Shown: piece by piece, positions 27,753-36,527 of the stretch
Numbering within the stretch: the first letter of the stretch is position 1
Layout: each line of letters opens with the position of its first letter
Source: Massilia sp. Bi118
Lineage (GTDB): Bacteria; Pseudomonadota; Gammaproteobacteria; Burkholderiales; Burkholderiaceae_D
Assembly (NCBI RefSeq): GCF_918697865.1
Contig: NZ_CAKKMV010000002.1
Span: forward strand, 186,001 to 250,000
Direction of reading: 5' to 3'
DNA length: 64,000 nt
Notes under the pieces: generated by a model
What the model saw: the letters and a program-made list of their open reading frames with translations, nothing else
Database searches by the model: none
Told to the model about the DNA's origin: nothing
Made by a program: the position numbers and the translations under genes

Positions 27753-28220
27753 ATGTGGTGGGAGCAAAGCTGGATCACGATACAGCAGGAATTCTCGGAC
27801 CTGGGCGACGCCCACGACATCACACGCGTGGTGGTGCGCCTGATCGTCGCCGTGGCACTGGGCGGCCTGCTGGGCTATGAGCGCGAGTCGATCGGCGCGC
27901 CGGCGGGGCAGCGCACCCACATGCTGGTGGCGCTCGGCTCGGCGATCTTCGTCCTGATCCCGCTGCAGGCCGGCATGAAGATCGAGGACCTGTCGCGCGT
28001 GCTGCAGGGCGTGACGGCGGGCATTGGCTTTCTCGGCGCCGGCGCCATCCTCAAGCTGCGCGACCGCAACGACATCAAGGGCCTGACCACGGCCGCCAGC
28101 GTGTGGCTGACCGCGGCCGTCGGGGTGGCGGCCGGGATGGGCCGGGAGACCACGGCGGTGGTCAGCGCCGTGTTCGCGTTCGCGATCCTGTCCCTGCTGC
28201 GGCGCAAGGACAAGGACTGA
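27753..28220 (+). CDS. MgtC/SapB-family membrane protein
   Basis: A 155-residue protein with the MgtC signature: RLIVAVALGGLLGYERE, GQRTHMLVALGSA, GIGFLGAGAILK and GLTTAASVWLTAAVGVAAGMG. About five hydrophobic segments; lacks the C-terminal ACT-like domain of long MgtC proteins. The start at 27753 is my best choice; an upstream frame lacks a Shine-Dalgarno site. MgtC-like proteins act in low-Mg2+ survival; the short form is of unknown role. Confidence 0.85.
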   Translation: MWWEQSWITIQQEFSDLGDAHDITRVVVRLIVAVALGGLLGYERESIGAPAGQRTHMLVALGSAIFVLIPLQAGMKIEDLSRVLQGVTAGIGFLGAGAILKLRDRNDIKGLTTAASVWLTAAVGVAAGMGRETTAVVSAVFAFAILSLLRRKDKD

Positions 28221-28238
28221 GCACCCGCCCGCCAGGGC

Positions 28239-30158
28239 TCAGGCGAGGTAGGGCTGGTAGACGATCCCGTCGCGCATCTGGCCGACCAGCAGATCGTGCA
28301 GCTCCGGGCTCTCGCTGATCGCCGCCAGCACCTGGCCTTCGGTCGCGCCCTTCTGCATCACCTCGAGCCAGTAGGCGTAGCCGCCCGGGTCGGGCGCGCG
28401 GTGCAGCATGTGCTCGTACACCTTGACCAGGAAATCCTCCGCGCTGCGCGTGGCGCCGTACATCTTGACGAATTCGGGCGCCCTGGTGAATTCCGTCGCC
28501 ACGTCGACCAGCGAAGTGCCGCGGTCCAGCGCGGACAGCCAGAAGCCCAGGCCACCGACGTCGGGCACGCGGTCGAAGGCGGCCGCGTACAGCTGGTAGG
28601 CCTTGCCGGCGGTGCCGTCGATGTCGAGCGCCAGTGCGCCGTCGGCAAACAGCAGGCGCTCGATGCCGGCCAGGGTGTCGCTGCCTTCGAGGCCGGCCTT
28701 GTCGGTGACCAGCAGGCCGGCGCCCGCCTGCGCGATCGTGTAGCCGGCCCGCGCCCCTTCATAGGCGGCCGTATCGCGTCCGGCGCCCCCATCCAGGCGG
28801 TCGTCGCCGCCGCCGCCGCGCAGCAGGTCGTTGCCGGCGCCGCCGCCGATGCTGTTGGCGACGGCATTGCCGAGGATAAGATCGTTGCCCGAGCCGCCGA
28901 TCGCGTTTTCGATCACGGTGCCGATGTCGATCGTGATCTGGCCCTGCGCGGTGATCGTCTCTGCCTTGGCGCCCACATGGCTCCAGTCACCCTGTTCCAG
29001 CGACAGGGTCAGGTCCTGGGTCTGCGCCGCGCCGTCGATGGTGTCGTTGCCGCCGCCGTCGCCGATCATGAGGTAGTCGCGGCCGATCGTGTAGCGCGTA
29101 TCGTCGCCATGGTAGCCGCTCGCCGCGCCGTAGACGTACTGCAGGGCCGCGATGTCGAGAGGGCTGAAGGTGCCCGGATTGCGCTCGATGCCGGTGTAGC
29201 TCATGATCGAATACAGCACGTTGTCGTCCGCCTTGGGCAGGAAGGGGCCGAGGTCCGGGTGGCCGAGCGAATCGTCGGCGGCGAAAGGGTGCTTCAGGCC
29301 GAGCGCATGGCCGATCTCGTGGGTGACGACGCGCATGAATTCATGGCCATTGTCAAGCGCGGGCGAGAGCGCGAGCGGGGAGGTGGCGATCAGTACCCGG
29401 CTGCCCGCGCCGGCCGGCTGCAGCGCATAGCCCCAGCCGGCCGAGTCTTCCTGCTTGTTGTTGGCGAAGACGATGGTGCCGTCGCCCTCGGTATCGGTGG
29501 TCTCGACGAAGTGCACGTTCAGCACGGTCTCGATGTAGGCCAGCACCGCCTTCGTATAAGTGATCTGGGTGGCGTTGAAGGGCTTGAAGCCGCTCCCGTC
29601 GTCGGCGCTGAAGAAGCTCGGCGGCGTCTGCGCGAAGGCATAGCCGATCGTGTGCGCCGGCCCGAGCGTCGCGGCGACGAAGGGCACGCCGTCGAAGACC
29701 AGGGCATCGATCCAGTAAGGCAGCTTCTTGACGCCCGGCGCCCAGGTCCAGTCCTCGATCGTCGGGTCGGTCTTGTACCAGTCCACCCGGATCGTGCCGC
29801 TGTCGTGGCCGCCGGAATCGAAGATCAGGTCGGTGGGGCTATGGATCTCGTAATGGTCGTCGCCCTCGCCGCCGACCAGGGCGTTCAGTCCGCTGCCGCC
29901 GTCGAGGCTGTCGTTGCCGCCCTCGCCCAGCAGGAAGTCGTCGCCATCGCCGCCCAGCAGGGTGTCGTTGCCGCTGTCGCCTTGCAGGTAGTCGTCGCCG
30001 GCGCCGCCATCGAGCAGGTCGGTGCCGCCATTGCCGACGATGTCGTCGTCGCCGGCGCCGCCGTGGATGTCTTCGTTGGCCGGGGTGCCCTTCAGGCTGT
30101 CGTCGAAGGGCGTACCGTCGATGCGGATCGAGCCGATGGGCGGAATGGAAATGGTCAC
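28239..30158 (-). CDS. RTX metallopeptidase (serralysin/M10-like) with DUF4214 tail
   Basis: A 639-residue secreted protein starting at GTG 30158 after a perfect AAGGAGG. N-terminal RTX block (about 16-100) with roughly eight GGxGxD repeats; metzincin domain with zinc site HEIGHALGLKH at 280-290 and Met-turn SIMSY at 317-321; a second RTX block at 420-465; then DUF4214 repeats (about 520-630, LYAAAFDRVPDVGGLGFW and VYEHMLHRAPDPGGYAYW). No signal peptide, as expected for type I secretion. No type I secretion genes are nearby. RTX repeats before the protease domain are unusual. Confidence 0.9.
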   Translation of the reverse strand: MTISIPPIGSIRIDGTPFDDSLKGTPANEDIHGGAGDDDIVGNGGTDLLDGGAGDDYLQGDSGNDTLLGGDGDDFLLGEGGNDSLDGGSGLNALVGGEGDDHYEIHSPTDLIFDSGGHDSGTIRVDWYKTDPTIEDWTWAPGVKKLPYWIDALVFDGVPFVAATLGPAHTIGYAFAQTPPSFFSADDGSGFKPFNATQITYTKAVLAYIETVLNVHFVETTDTEGDGTIVFANNKQEDSAGWGYALQPAGAGSRVLIATSPLALSPALDNGHEFMRVVTHEIGHALGLKHPFAADDSLGHPDLGPFLPKADDNVLYSIMSYTGIERNPGTFSPLDIAALQYVYGAASGYHGDDTRYTIGRDYLMIGDGGGNDTIDGAAQTQDLTLSLEQGDWSHVGAKAETITAQGQITIDIGTVIENAIGGSGNDLILGNAVANSIGGGAGNDLLRGGGGDDRLDGGAGRDTAAYEGARAGYTIAQAGAGLLVTDKAGLEGSDTLAGIERLLFADGALALDIDGTAGKAYQLYAAAFDRVPDVGGLGFWLSALDRGTSLVDVATEFTRAPEFVKMYGATRSAEDFLVKVYEHMLHRAPDPGGYAYWLEVMQKGATEGQVLAAISESPELHDLLVGQMRDGIVYQPYLA

Positions 30159-30236
30159 GCTGCCTCCTTGCTGGGAAAACATAAGGATATCCCGTCTTGC
30201 CCAGGGGAAAATCCGCGCTTTGTCACCTTTATTCGA

Positions 30237-30632
30237 TTAATCCCGGTTTGGCGCGTCCATGGGGAACAGGTGCCGGAACGGGCGCGCCTCGTCCACCGCG
30301 CGGGCGAAGGACGGACGGGCCAGCAGCCGTGCACGGTAAGCGCGCAGCACGGGAAAGTCTGCCGTCATCGGGTGGACCCAGTCCGCATAGAACAGCGAGG
30401 GCGCGGCGGCGCAGTCGGCCAGGCTGAAGTCCTCGCCGGCAGCCCAGTTCTTGCCGATGAGCCGCTGTTCAAGCCAGGCGTAGGCCCAGGCCAGCTTTTC
30501 CGTGGCGTGCGCAAGGCCCTCGCTGCGCTTGGCGGCATCGCCGCTCAGGGCGCCGGCGACGGCATGCTGGACGGGCGACATGACATGCAGGTCGAAGAAG
30601 CGGTCGAGGAAGCGCACATCCAGCGCGGCCAT
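30237..30632 (-). pseudogene. truncated glutathione S-transferase (C-terminal domain only)
   Basis: A 131-residue frame with a clear helical GST C-terminal domain (VRFLDRFFDLHVMSP, then EDFSLADCAAAPSLFYADW). The N-terminal thioredoxin-like domain that binds glutathione is missing: a TGA lies ten codons before the ATG, and the upstream bases lead into the promoter of the next gene. The few codons before ATG still read PADP, as in intact GSTs, so this looks like a deletion relic rather than a misplaced start. Confidence 0.7.
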
Positions 30633-30741
30633 GGGATCGGCCGGGCGGGGGCGCTTTCTTCAGGGTTCGGACGGAGGGATGGCCACTCTAACCCGAGTTG
30701 GCGTATGCTTGTCAATTCAACCATCATGAGAGGGTGCAACG

Positions 30742-31626
30742 ATGCCGCGTCTGACCGCCACCGATTTCGATCCTGAAGTGCTGAAGCTGTTCGACGGCTA
30801 TGTCCACGGACGCCTGTCGCGCCGCGACTTCCTCGCGCGCGCGGGACGCTACGCGGTCGGCGGCGCCACTGCGGCCACCTTGCTGGCCCAGCTGTCGCCA
30901 TCCTTCGCCGCGCCCATGGTGGCGGCAAGCGACGCGCGCCTGAAGACCAGCTACCAGGAGTTTCCTTCGCCGCAGGGCTACGGGACGGTGCGCGGCTACC
31001 TGGCGATCCCGGCCAACGCCAGGGGCAAGCTGCCGGTGATCCTGGTAGTGCACGAAAACCGCGGCCTGAATCCGCACATCGAGGACATCGCCCGCCGCCT
31101 GGCGCTGGAAGGCTTCATCGCCTACGCGCCGGACGCGCTGTTCCCGCTCGGCGGCTATCCCGGCGACGAGGACAAGGCGCGCGCGCTGTTCCCCAAGCTC
31201 GACCAGGGCAAGACCCGCGCCGACTTCATCGCGGCCTTCCACGCGCTGGCCGCGCTGCCGCAGGCGACGGGCAAGGTGGGCGTGGTCGGCTTCTGCTACG
31301 GCGGCGGCATCGCCAACTACCTGGCCACCCAGCTGCCCGAGCTGGCCGCGGCCGTGCCTTTCTACGGCTCCCAGCCGAGCCCGGCCGAGGCGGCGAAGAT
31401 CCGCGCGCCGTTGATGATCCACGACGCCGGCAAGGACGAACGCATCCTGGCCGGCTGGCCCGCCTACGAGGCCGCGCTGCAGGCCAACAAGGTGAACTAC
31501 CAGCACTTCGTCTACGCCGGCGCCGAGCACGGCTTCAACAACGACACCACGCCGCGCTACGACGAAACCGCAGCCAAGCTGGCATGGGGCCGTACGGTGG
31601 CCTTCTTCAAGGAAAAGCTGGGCTAA
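30742..31626 (+). CDS. Tat-exported dienelactone hydrolase family protein
   Basis: A 294-residue alpha/beta hydrolase. A twin-arginine signal (SRRDFL at 26-31, then a hydrophobic stretch) suggests export folded to the periplasm. Catalytic triad C185 (GFCYGGG), D232 (KDERI) and H263 (AEHGF), the typical Cys-Asp-His of the DLH family. Likely hydrolyses a small lactone or ester; substrate unknown. Single gene. Confidence 0.9.
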   Translation: MPRLTATDFDPEVLKLFDGYVHGRLSRRDFLARAGRYAVGGATAATLLAQLSPSFAAPMVAASDARLKTSYQEFPSPQGYGTVRGYLAIPANARGKLPVILVVHENRGLNPHIEDIARRLALEGFIAYAPDALFPLGGYPGDEDKARALFPKLDQGKTRADFIAAFHALAALPQATGKVGVVGFCYGGGIANYLATQLPELAAAVPFYGSQPSPAEAAKIRAPLMIHDAGKDERILAGWPAYEAALQANKVNYQHFVYAGAEHGFNNDTTPRYDETAAKLAWGRTVAFFKEKLG

Positions 31627-31633
31627 ATTAATT

Positions 31634-31699
31634 CGGGGTCAGAGCACTTTTTATGGATATATCCCTGCGCATCTTGCCAAAAAAAGTGCTCTGACCCCG
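31634..31699. repeat. GGGGTCAGAGCAC inverted repeat (copy A)
   Basis: Arms CGGGGTCAGAGCACTTTTT at 31634-31652 and 31681-31699, perfect 19-base inverted copies around a 28-base loop. It is followed by TTTGAGGCAAAACAAAAGG, a flank shared with copy B at 36424. One of three such loci in the window. Confidence 0.9.
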
Positions 31700-31712
31700 A
31701 TTTGAGGCAAAA

Positions 31713-31743
31713 CAAAAGGCACCCGAGGGTGCCTTTGCTTTTG
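31713..31743. terminator. bidirectional terminator between hydrolase gene and rpoH
   Basis: Stem AAAGGCACCC/GGGTGCCTTT at 31715-31736 with T-rich flanks in both readings, placed between two convergent genes. Confidence 0.8.
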
Positions 31744-31756
31744 GAGAGTGGATCGC

Positions 31757-32653
31757 TTAGACGTAGGCGGCCAGTGCCGTTTTCATCTTCTTCAGCGCTG
31801 CCGTTTCGATCTGGCGGATGCGCTCGGCCGACACGCCGAACTCTTCGGCCAGCGTGTGCAGGGTCGCGCCCGAGCCGTCGTCGTTGGCCAGCCAGCGTGC
31901 TTCCACGATGCGGCGCGAACGCGGATCCAGCTTGCCCAGCGCCGTTTCGATGCCTTCCGATTGCAGGCGCACCACGTCGTTGGCTTCCAGCACCTTGGTC
32001 GGCTCCTGCTGATCCGAGGACAGGTAAGCGATTGGCGAGAACTTGTCGTCTTCGTCGTCGGTCGGCGCTTCCAGGGCGATGTCGCGGCCCGACAGGCGGG
32101 TTTCCATCTCGACGACTTCTTCGCGTTTTACGCCAAGCATCTGCGCCATATCGGCGACCTGCTGCGGCGACATGGCGTCCAGGCCCACTTTGTTGCTGCG
32201 CAGGTTGAAGAACAGCTTGCGCTGGGCCTTGGTCGTCGCGACCTTCACCAGACGCCAGTTCTTCAGGATGTATTCGTGCATCTCGGCCTTGATCCAGTGC
32301 ATGGCGTACGAGACCAGGCGGACGCCCTGGTTCGGATCGAAACGCTTGACTGCCTTCATCAGGCCGATATTGCCTTCCTGGATCAGGTCGGCGTGCGGCA
32401 GGCCGTAGCCGAGGTAGCCGCGCGCGATCGAGACCACCAGGCGCAGGTGCGACATCACCAGCTTCTGCGCGGCGTCCAGGTCGTTCTTATCCCGCAAGCT
32501 CTTTGCCAGCGAGACCTCTTCCTCGTGGGACAGCATCGGCAGACGGTTGACGGCCGAGATATAGGCGTCGATATTGCCGAGATTGCCGGTGAAACCCAGT
32601 CCCAGAGCACGGGTGCCAGCGGGAACCAATGCGGATTGTGCGGACATAGTCAT
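31757..32653 (-). CDS. rpoH: heat-shock sigma factor RpoH (sigma-32)
   Basis: A 298-residue sigma factor. Region 2 (ADLIQEGNIGLMKAVKRFDP, 88-107, and HWIKAEMHEYILKNW, 119-133), the diagnostic RpoH box QRKLFFNLR at 144-152, and region 4 (GVSAERIRQIETAALKKM) are all present. It directs RNA polymerase to chaperone and protease genes. GAGGG precedes the ATG at 32653; a second ATG at 32647 is also possible. A CIRCE element about 110 bases upstream suggests extra control by HrcA. Confidence 0.97.
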   Translation of the reverse strand: MTMSAQSALVPAGTRALGLGFTGNLGNIDAYISAVNRLPMLSHEEEVSLAKSLRDKNDLDAAQKLVMSHLRLVVSIARGYLGYGLPHADLIQEGNIGLMKAVKRFDPNQGVRLVSYAMHWIKAEMHEYILKNWRLVKVATTKAQRKLFFNLRSNKVGLDAMSPQQVADMAQMLGVKREEVVEMETRLSGRDIALEAPTDDEDDKFSPIAYLSSDQQEPTKVLEANDVVRLQSEGIETALGKLDPRSRRIVEARWLANDDGSGATLHTLAEEFGVSAERIRQIETAALKKMKTALAAYV

Positions 32654-32764
32654 ATTCCCTCGTAGAGTATTCTGTGCTGCATCGTCAATGTGCCCGAAAG
32701 AGTGCCCCGAAGGCGCAATTCTTACGGCTTGTTACGGGATGCGAGACAGTGGTTAGACGTAATA

Positions 32765-32791
32765 TTAGCACTCTCTTGAGGTGAGTGCTAG
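32765..32791 (-). promoter_or_regulatory. CIRCE element (HrcA operator) upstream of rpoH
   Basis: TTAGCACTC at 32765-32773, a 9-base spacer, and GAGTGCTAG at 32783-32791. This matches the CIRCE consensus (TTAGCACTC-N9-GAGTGCTAA) at every position but the last. Reading toward rpoH a TAATAT lies at the downstream edge of the element, a plausible -10. Confidence 0.88.
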
Positions 32792-33064
32792 CAGCCTCCA
32801 TATCCCCGACGACGTCCTTAAGTCCTGCCAAAGTATTGCTTCTGGGAATCGATTTTTTGTCTCGATTCAACTGTAGAGCAGATGTGAGCGTTACCGTTGA
32901 TACGGGTCAATCGTGACGCTCGTATTATTTGAATTCGGTAGAAGACAGGTTAAGCGCGCTGTGGTGGGAGGTCTGTGAAGTGGCGCACTTACATTTGTAG
33001 GCGTATATCCCGTCTCCGCCGTGGATTTTTCTGGCCAACGGCGGATGGGATAACAAAAATTTAA
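32792..33064. other. intergenic region between rpoH and ftsX
   Basis: Together with 32654-32764 this is about 410 bases without a supported gene. Apart from the CIRCE site it holds an imperfect GAGCGT/ACGCTC repeat near 32886-32920, and a stem of ATCCCGTCTCCGCCGT with its imperfect complement near 33007-33050. The latter could help end ftsX transcription but has no T-run. Confidence 0.5.
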
Positions 33065-33988
33065 CTAGTTCAAGCGCGCCAGATGCCGCTGCACCGACAG
33101 CATCGCCCCCACCAGCCCGAGCCCGGCGCTGATGGCCAGCAGCCCGGCCAGGCCCAGCGGCGGCAGCGCCGACAGCTGGAATTCCGAGGCATACAGGCGC
33201 GCGAATTCGGCGATGGCCGCATTTAGCGGGTGCAGGGCCAGGGACACCGCACCCAGGGCCACGGCGCCGGCACACAGGCCGAGCAGGGCGCCCGTGTAAT
33301 AGAAGGGGCGATGGATAAAGTTGTCGGTCGCGCCCAGCAGCTTGGAGACGGCGATCTCGTCACGCTGGGTCAGCACCTGCAGGCGGATGGTGTTGAACAC
33401 CACCGCGATCACGACCACGCCTAAAGTGATCGCCAGCAGCAGCAGCACCAGGCGCAGCACGCCCAGCAGGGCAGCCAGGCGCTTGACCCAGGCCGAGTCG
33501 ACCTGCACGGAGTCCACGCCCGGCAGCGTTTTCATCTGCTCGGCGATGCCCTCGACGCGGGCAGCCTCGGCCGTACGGCTGGTGAAGCCTTCCAGCTTCA
33601 TCACATAGCTGTCCGGCAAGGGGTTGTCGCCCAGGGTCTCGATGACGTCGGTCAGGCCGCTCTTGGCCTTCAGGTTTTCCAGCGCCTGCTCGCGCGGCAC
33701 GAAAACGATCTTGGCGTGGCTGCCGTTCAGGATCTGCCGCAGCTGCGGCGCCAGCGCCTGCGCCTGCTCGCGCGGGGCATCGGTCTTCATGAACAGGCTG
33801 ATCTCGGGATCGACCGAGAGCTGTTCCGACATCGGGCGCACGTTGTCGAGCAGGGTCACGCCGGCAAAGGGCAGGGCCAGCGCCACCGCCACGACCAGCA
33901 CGTTGAACAGGAAGCTGCCCGGCGTCTTGCGCACCTGGCCGAAGGCCGCGCCGAGGGCAAAGCGGTGTTGGCGGAACCAGATATTCAT
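33065..33988 (-). CDS. ftsX: cell-division ABC-like permease FtsX
   Basis: A 307-residue membrane protein. One N-terminal segment, a periplasmic loop (about 55-165) and three C-terminal segments, ending in the FtsX domain with FNTIRLQVLTQRDEIAVSKLLGATDNFI. With FtsE it regulates septal peptidoglycan hydrolases. The start overlaps ftsE (ATGA). Confidence 0.95.
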   Translation of the reverse strand: MNIWFRQHRFALGAAFGQVRKTPGSFLFNVLVVAVALALPFAGVTLLDNVRPMSEQLSVDPEISLFMKTDAPREQAQALAPQLRQILNGSHAKIVFVPREQALENLKAKSGLTDVIETLGDNPLPDSYVMKLEGFTSRTAEAARVEGIAEQMKTLPGVDSVQVDSAWVKRLAALLGVLRLVLLLLAITLGVVVIAVVFNTIRLQVLTQRDEIAVSKLLGATDNFIHRPFYYTGALLGLCAGAVALGAVSLALHPLNAAIAEFARLYASEFQLSALPPLGLAGLLAISAGLGLVGAMLSVQRHLARLN

Positions 33989-34656
33989 GACGCACCCCCG
34001 GCCGCGGCCTCCACCAGTTCGCCATGTTCGAGGCGGATCACACGCGCGGCGGCGTCCAGGATCTGCTCGTCGTGGCTGGAAATCACGCAGGTCACGCCGG
34101 CCGAGTGGAAGGCGTGCAGGGCGTCGATCACGCGGTCGGCCGCGGCGCGGTCGAGGTTCGCGGTCGGCTCGTCGGCCAGGATGATCTGCGGACGGTTGAC
34201 GATGGCGCGGGCGATGGCCACGCGCTGCTGCTCGCCACCCGACAGTTCCAGCGGCATCGCTTTGGCGCGGTCGAGCAGGCCGACCTTGTCGAGCGCGGCT
34301 CGTGCCCGCTGCTCGGCCTGCGCGGACGAGGCGCCGGTAACGATCAGCGGCAGCATGGTGTTCGCCAGGATGGTCCGGTCGTTCAGCAGGCGCTGCTGCT
34401 GGAAGATCAGGCCCAGGTTACGCCGCAGGAAGGGCACGCCGGCCTTCTTCAGTTTGCCGATGTCGTGGCCGCTGACGATGACGCGGCCGCTGGTCGGACG
34501 CTCGACGGCGGCGATCATCTTCAGCAGCGTCGACTTGCCGGCGCCGGACGGACCGGCCAGGTAGACCAGCTCGCCCTTGGCGATGCTGAACGACACATCG
34601 CGCAGGGCAAGTGCGTCGGCGGAATATTTTTTGGAGACGGACTGGAATTCGATCAT
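33985..34656 (-). CDS. ftsE: cell-division ATPase FtsE
   Basis: A 223-residue ABC ATPase: Walker A GPSGAGKST (about 35-43), LSGGEQQR signature, Walker B ILADEPT, and SSHDEQILD. It starts IEFQSVSKKYSADALALRDV. Order ftsY-ftsE-ftsX on the minus strand, with a 6-base gap from ftsY, is the standard arrangement. Confidence 0.96.
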   Translation of the reverse strand: MIEFQSVSKKYSADALALRDVSFSIAKGELVYLAGPSGAGKSTLLKMIAAVERPTSGRVIVSGHDIGKLKKAGVPFLRRNLGLIFQQQRLLNDRTILANTMLPLIVTGASSAQAEQRARAALDKVGLLDRAKAMPLELSGGEQQRVAIARAIVNRPQIILADEPTANLDRAAADRVIDALHAFHSAGVTCVISSHDEQILDAAARVIRLEHGELVEAAAGGAS

Positions 34657-34662
34657 CTGGCC

Positions 34663-35892
34663 TTATCCCAGCAGCGCCTCGGCGAACTCGTCGGCGCTGA
34701 AGGGTTGCAGGTCCTCCAGCTTTTCGCCGACGCCGATGAAGTACACCGGCACCGGGCGGGTGCGCGCGATGGCAGCCAGGATGCCGCCCTTGGCCGTGCC
34801 GTCCAGCTTGGTGATCACCAGGCCGGTCAGCTGCAGGGCGTCGTCGAAGGCTTTGACTTGCGCCAGCGCGTTCTGGCCGGTGTTGCCGTCGATGACCAGC
34901 AGCACTTCGTGCGGCGCGGACTCCATGCCCTTGCCGATCACGCGTTTGATCTTCTTGAGCTCTTCCATCAGGTGCAGCTGGGTCGGCAGGCGGCCGGCGG
35001 TATCGACCATGACCACGTCGACGCCGCGCGCGCGGCCCGACTGCACCGCGTCGAAGGCGACCGCGGCCGGGTCGCCGGACGCTTGCGAGATCACGGTAAC
35101 GTTATTGCGCTGGCCCCAGACCATCAGCTGCTCGCGGGCGGCGGCGCGGAAGGTGTCGCCGGCGGCCAGCAGCACCGACTGCTCGAAGCGCTGCATGTGC
35201 TTGGCCAGCTTGCCGATCGTCGTGGTCTTGCCGGCGCCGTTGACGCCCGCGATCATCATCACCAGCGGCTCGTGGCGGCCCAGTTCCAGCGGTTTTTCCA
35301 GCGGGCGCAGCATATCCACCAGCAGCGACTTCAGCGCGGCCTTGACGGCGGCGGCGTCGAGCAGCTTCTCTTCCTTGACCTTGCGGCGCAGGTTATCCAG
35401 CAGATACTGGGTGGCGTCCATGCCGGCGTCCGACATCAGCAGGGCCGATTCCAGCTCTTCGTACAGGTCTTCGTCGATGCGCGCGCCGACGAACAGCAGG
35501 GACAGGTTGTTCGAGGTCTTGGACAGGCCGGCCTTCAGGCGCGCCATCCAGGATTTCTTTTTCTCGAGCTCGCTGCCCGGACGCTCGGCGGTCTCGGGGA
35601 AGAGCTGGCCTTCGTAGGCATTCGAGAGGACGGCGGCTTCCTCGGCGATTTTCGTGGCGACCGGATCGGGCACCTCGGCCTCGCGCGCGGCCGGCTCTTC
35701 CGGCTCGGGCGCCTGCCCGGCGGTCTCGGGCGCGGGTACGAAGGTATCGTCGCTGGCGCCGAACAGGCGGCGCAGGAAGCCCGGCTGGGCGGGCGCTTCC
35801 GCAGGCGCTTCGGCGGCAGGCGCGGCTGCGGCGGACTCGGCCTGGACGGACGTCTCGGCTTCAGGTTTTTTCTTTTTGAAGAAACTAAACAT
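34663..35892 (-). CDS. ftsY: signal recognition particle receptor FtsY
   Basis: A 409-residue SRP GTPase. An acidic, alanine/proline-rich A domain (about 1-100) precedes the NG domain. G1 GVNGAGKTT, G3 DTAGR and G4 TKLDGTAKGG are intact. It receives ribosome-nascent chains at the membrane. The start MFSFFKKKK at 35892 is the family's usual one, though no Shine-Dalgarno site is visible; the upstream in-frame ATGs are less likely. Confidence 0.95.
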   Translation of the reverse strand: MFSFFKKKKPEAETSVQAESAAAAPAAEAPAEAPAQPGFLRRLFGASDDTFVPAPETAGQAPEPEEPAAREAEVPDPVATKIAEEAAVLSNAYEGQLFPETAERPGSELEKKKSWMARLKAGLSKTSNNLSLLFVGARIDEDLYEELESALLMSDAGMDATQYLLDNLRRKVKEEKLLDAAAVKAALKSLLVDMLRPLEKPLELGRHEPLVMMIAGVNGAGKTTTIGKLAKHMQRFEQSVLLAAGDTFRAAAREQLMVWGQRNNVTVISQASGDPAAVAFDAVQSGRARGVDVVMVDTAGRLPTQLHLMEELKKIKRVIGKGMESAPHEVLLVIDGNTGQNALAQVKAFDDALQLTGLVITKLDGTAKGGILAAIARTRPVPVYFIGVGEKLEDLQPFSADEFAEALLG

Positions 35893-36178
35893 GGATGGTG
35901 TCGGGGAGGAGGACTGCATGCATATGCCCGATTTCGTCGGGCATGTCAACGATCGCGGTATTCTACCAGAGCGCTGCGACTAAGCCCCGTCCGGACATGG
36001 CTGCCAGGCAAGCCTGCATACGCGGGAATGCAAGGGCATGACGTGCGACAGCTCATCCATATTGTCGCTAGAATGCTGCTCATCAGTTCTTATATCAATA
36101 CGTTTGCTGGAAAACCGGCGGCGACTGATATAAATTGTGAGCTTCTAGAAAAAAAGCGTCTTCCCTCAAGGGCTTATC

Positions 36179-36388
36179 GTGAAGATTCTGTCCAGGTACC
36201 TCAAGCGACTCATTTCCGGAGACGAAGTGACAGGCGGTAACGCGGCCTCGCTGCGCAATATCGTCGTCTGGCTGTTCATCGCGCTGGTCGCCGCATTCCT
36301 GACCCACCCTTCGAGCGATCCGCGAAGTAATGACACGCCGGTGCCCTGGCCGGCTGAGCTGGGACTCGACAGCAATCTCGGCTATTGA
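36179..36388 (+). CDS. possible small membrane protein
   Basis: A 69-residue frame opening with GTG after AAGGG. It has one hydrophobic segment (NIVVWLFIALVAAFL, about 27-41) after a basic N-terminus. No family recognised. If it is not real, 35893-36527 is a 635-base spacer holding only the copy B repeat. Confidence 0.4.
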   Translation: MKILSRYLKRLISGDEVTGGNAASLRNIVVWLFIALVAAFLTHPSSDPRSNDTPVPWPAELGLDSNLGY

Positions 36389-36423
36389 ATCGTCAACGGC
36401 CAGCCGGCCATTAGCTTGCGTTT

Positions 36424-36505
36424 CCTCAAACCGGGGTCAGACCCCGAAATTTGTCATGAGCCCCTGGGCAATTTCCAAAATCCGGGGTCTGACCCCGGTT
36501 TGAGG
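36424..36505. repeat. GGGGTCAGACCCC inverted repeat (copy B)
   Basis: Perfect 23-base arms at 36424-36446 and 36483-36505 around a 36-base loop; each arm contains its own smaller palindrome GGGGTCAGACCCC. The following TTTGAGGCAAGACAAAAGG matches the flank of copy A. Confidence 0.92.
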
Positions 36506-36527
36506 CAAGACAAAAGGTAGCGTGGGC

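Noticed and set aside
28296..30776. 826-codon + strand frame opposite the RTX peptidase gene
   Set aside because: The mirror of a repetitive gene; the minus strand has zinc, Met-turn and RTX motifs and a perfect ribosome binding site.
31634..36505. The GGGGTCAGA repeats as a CRISPR array
   Set aside because: Units are inverted, widely separated and unevenly spaced, and no cas genes are present.
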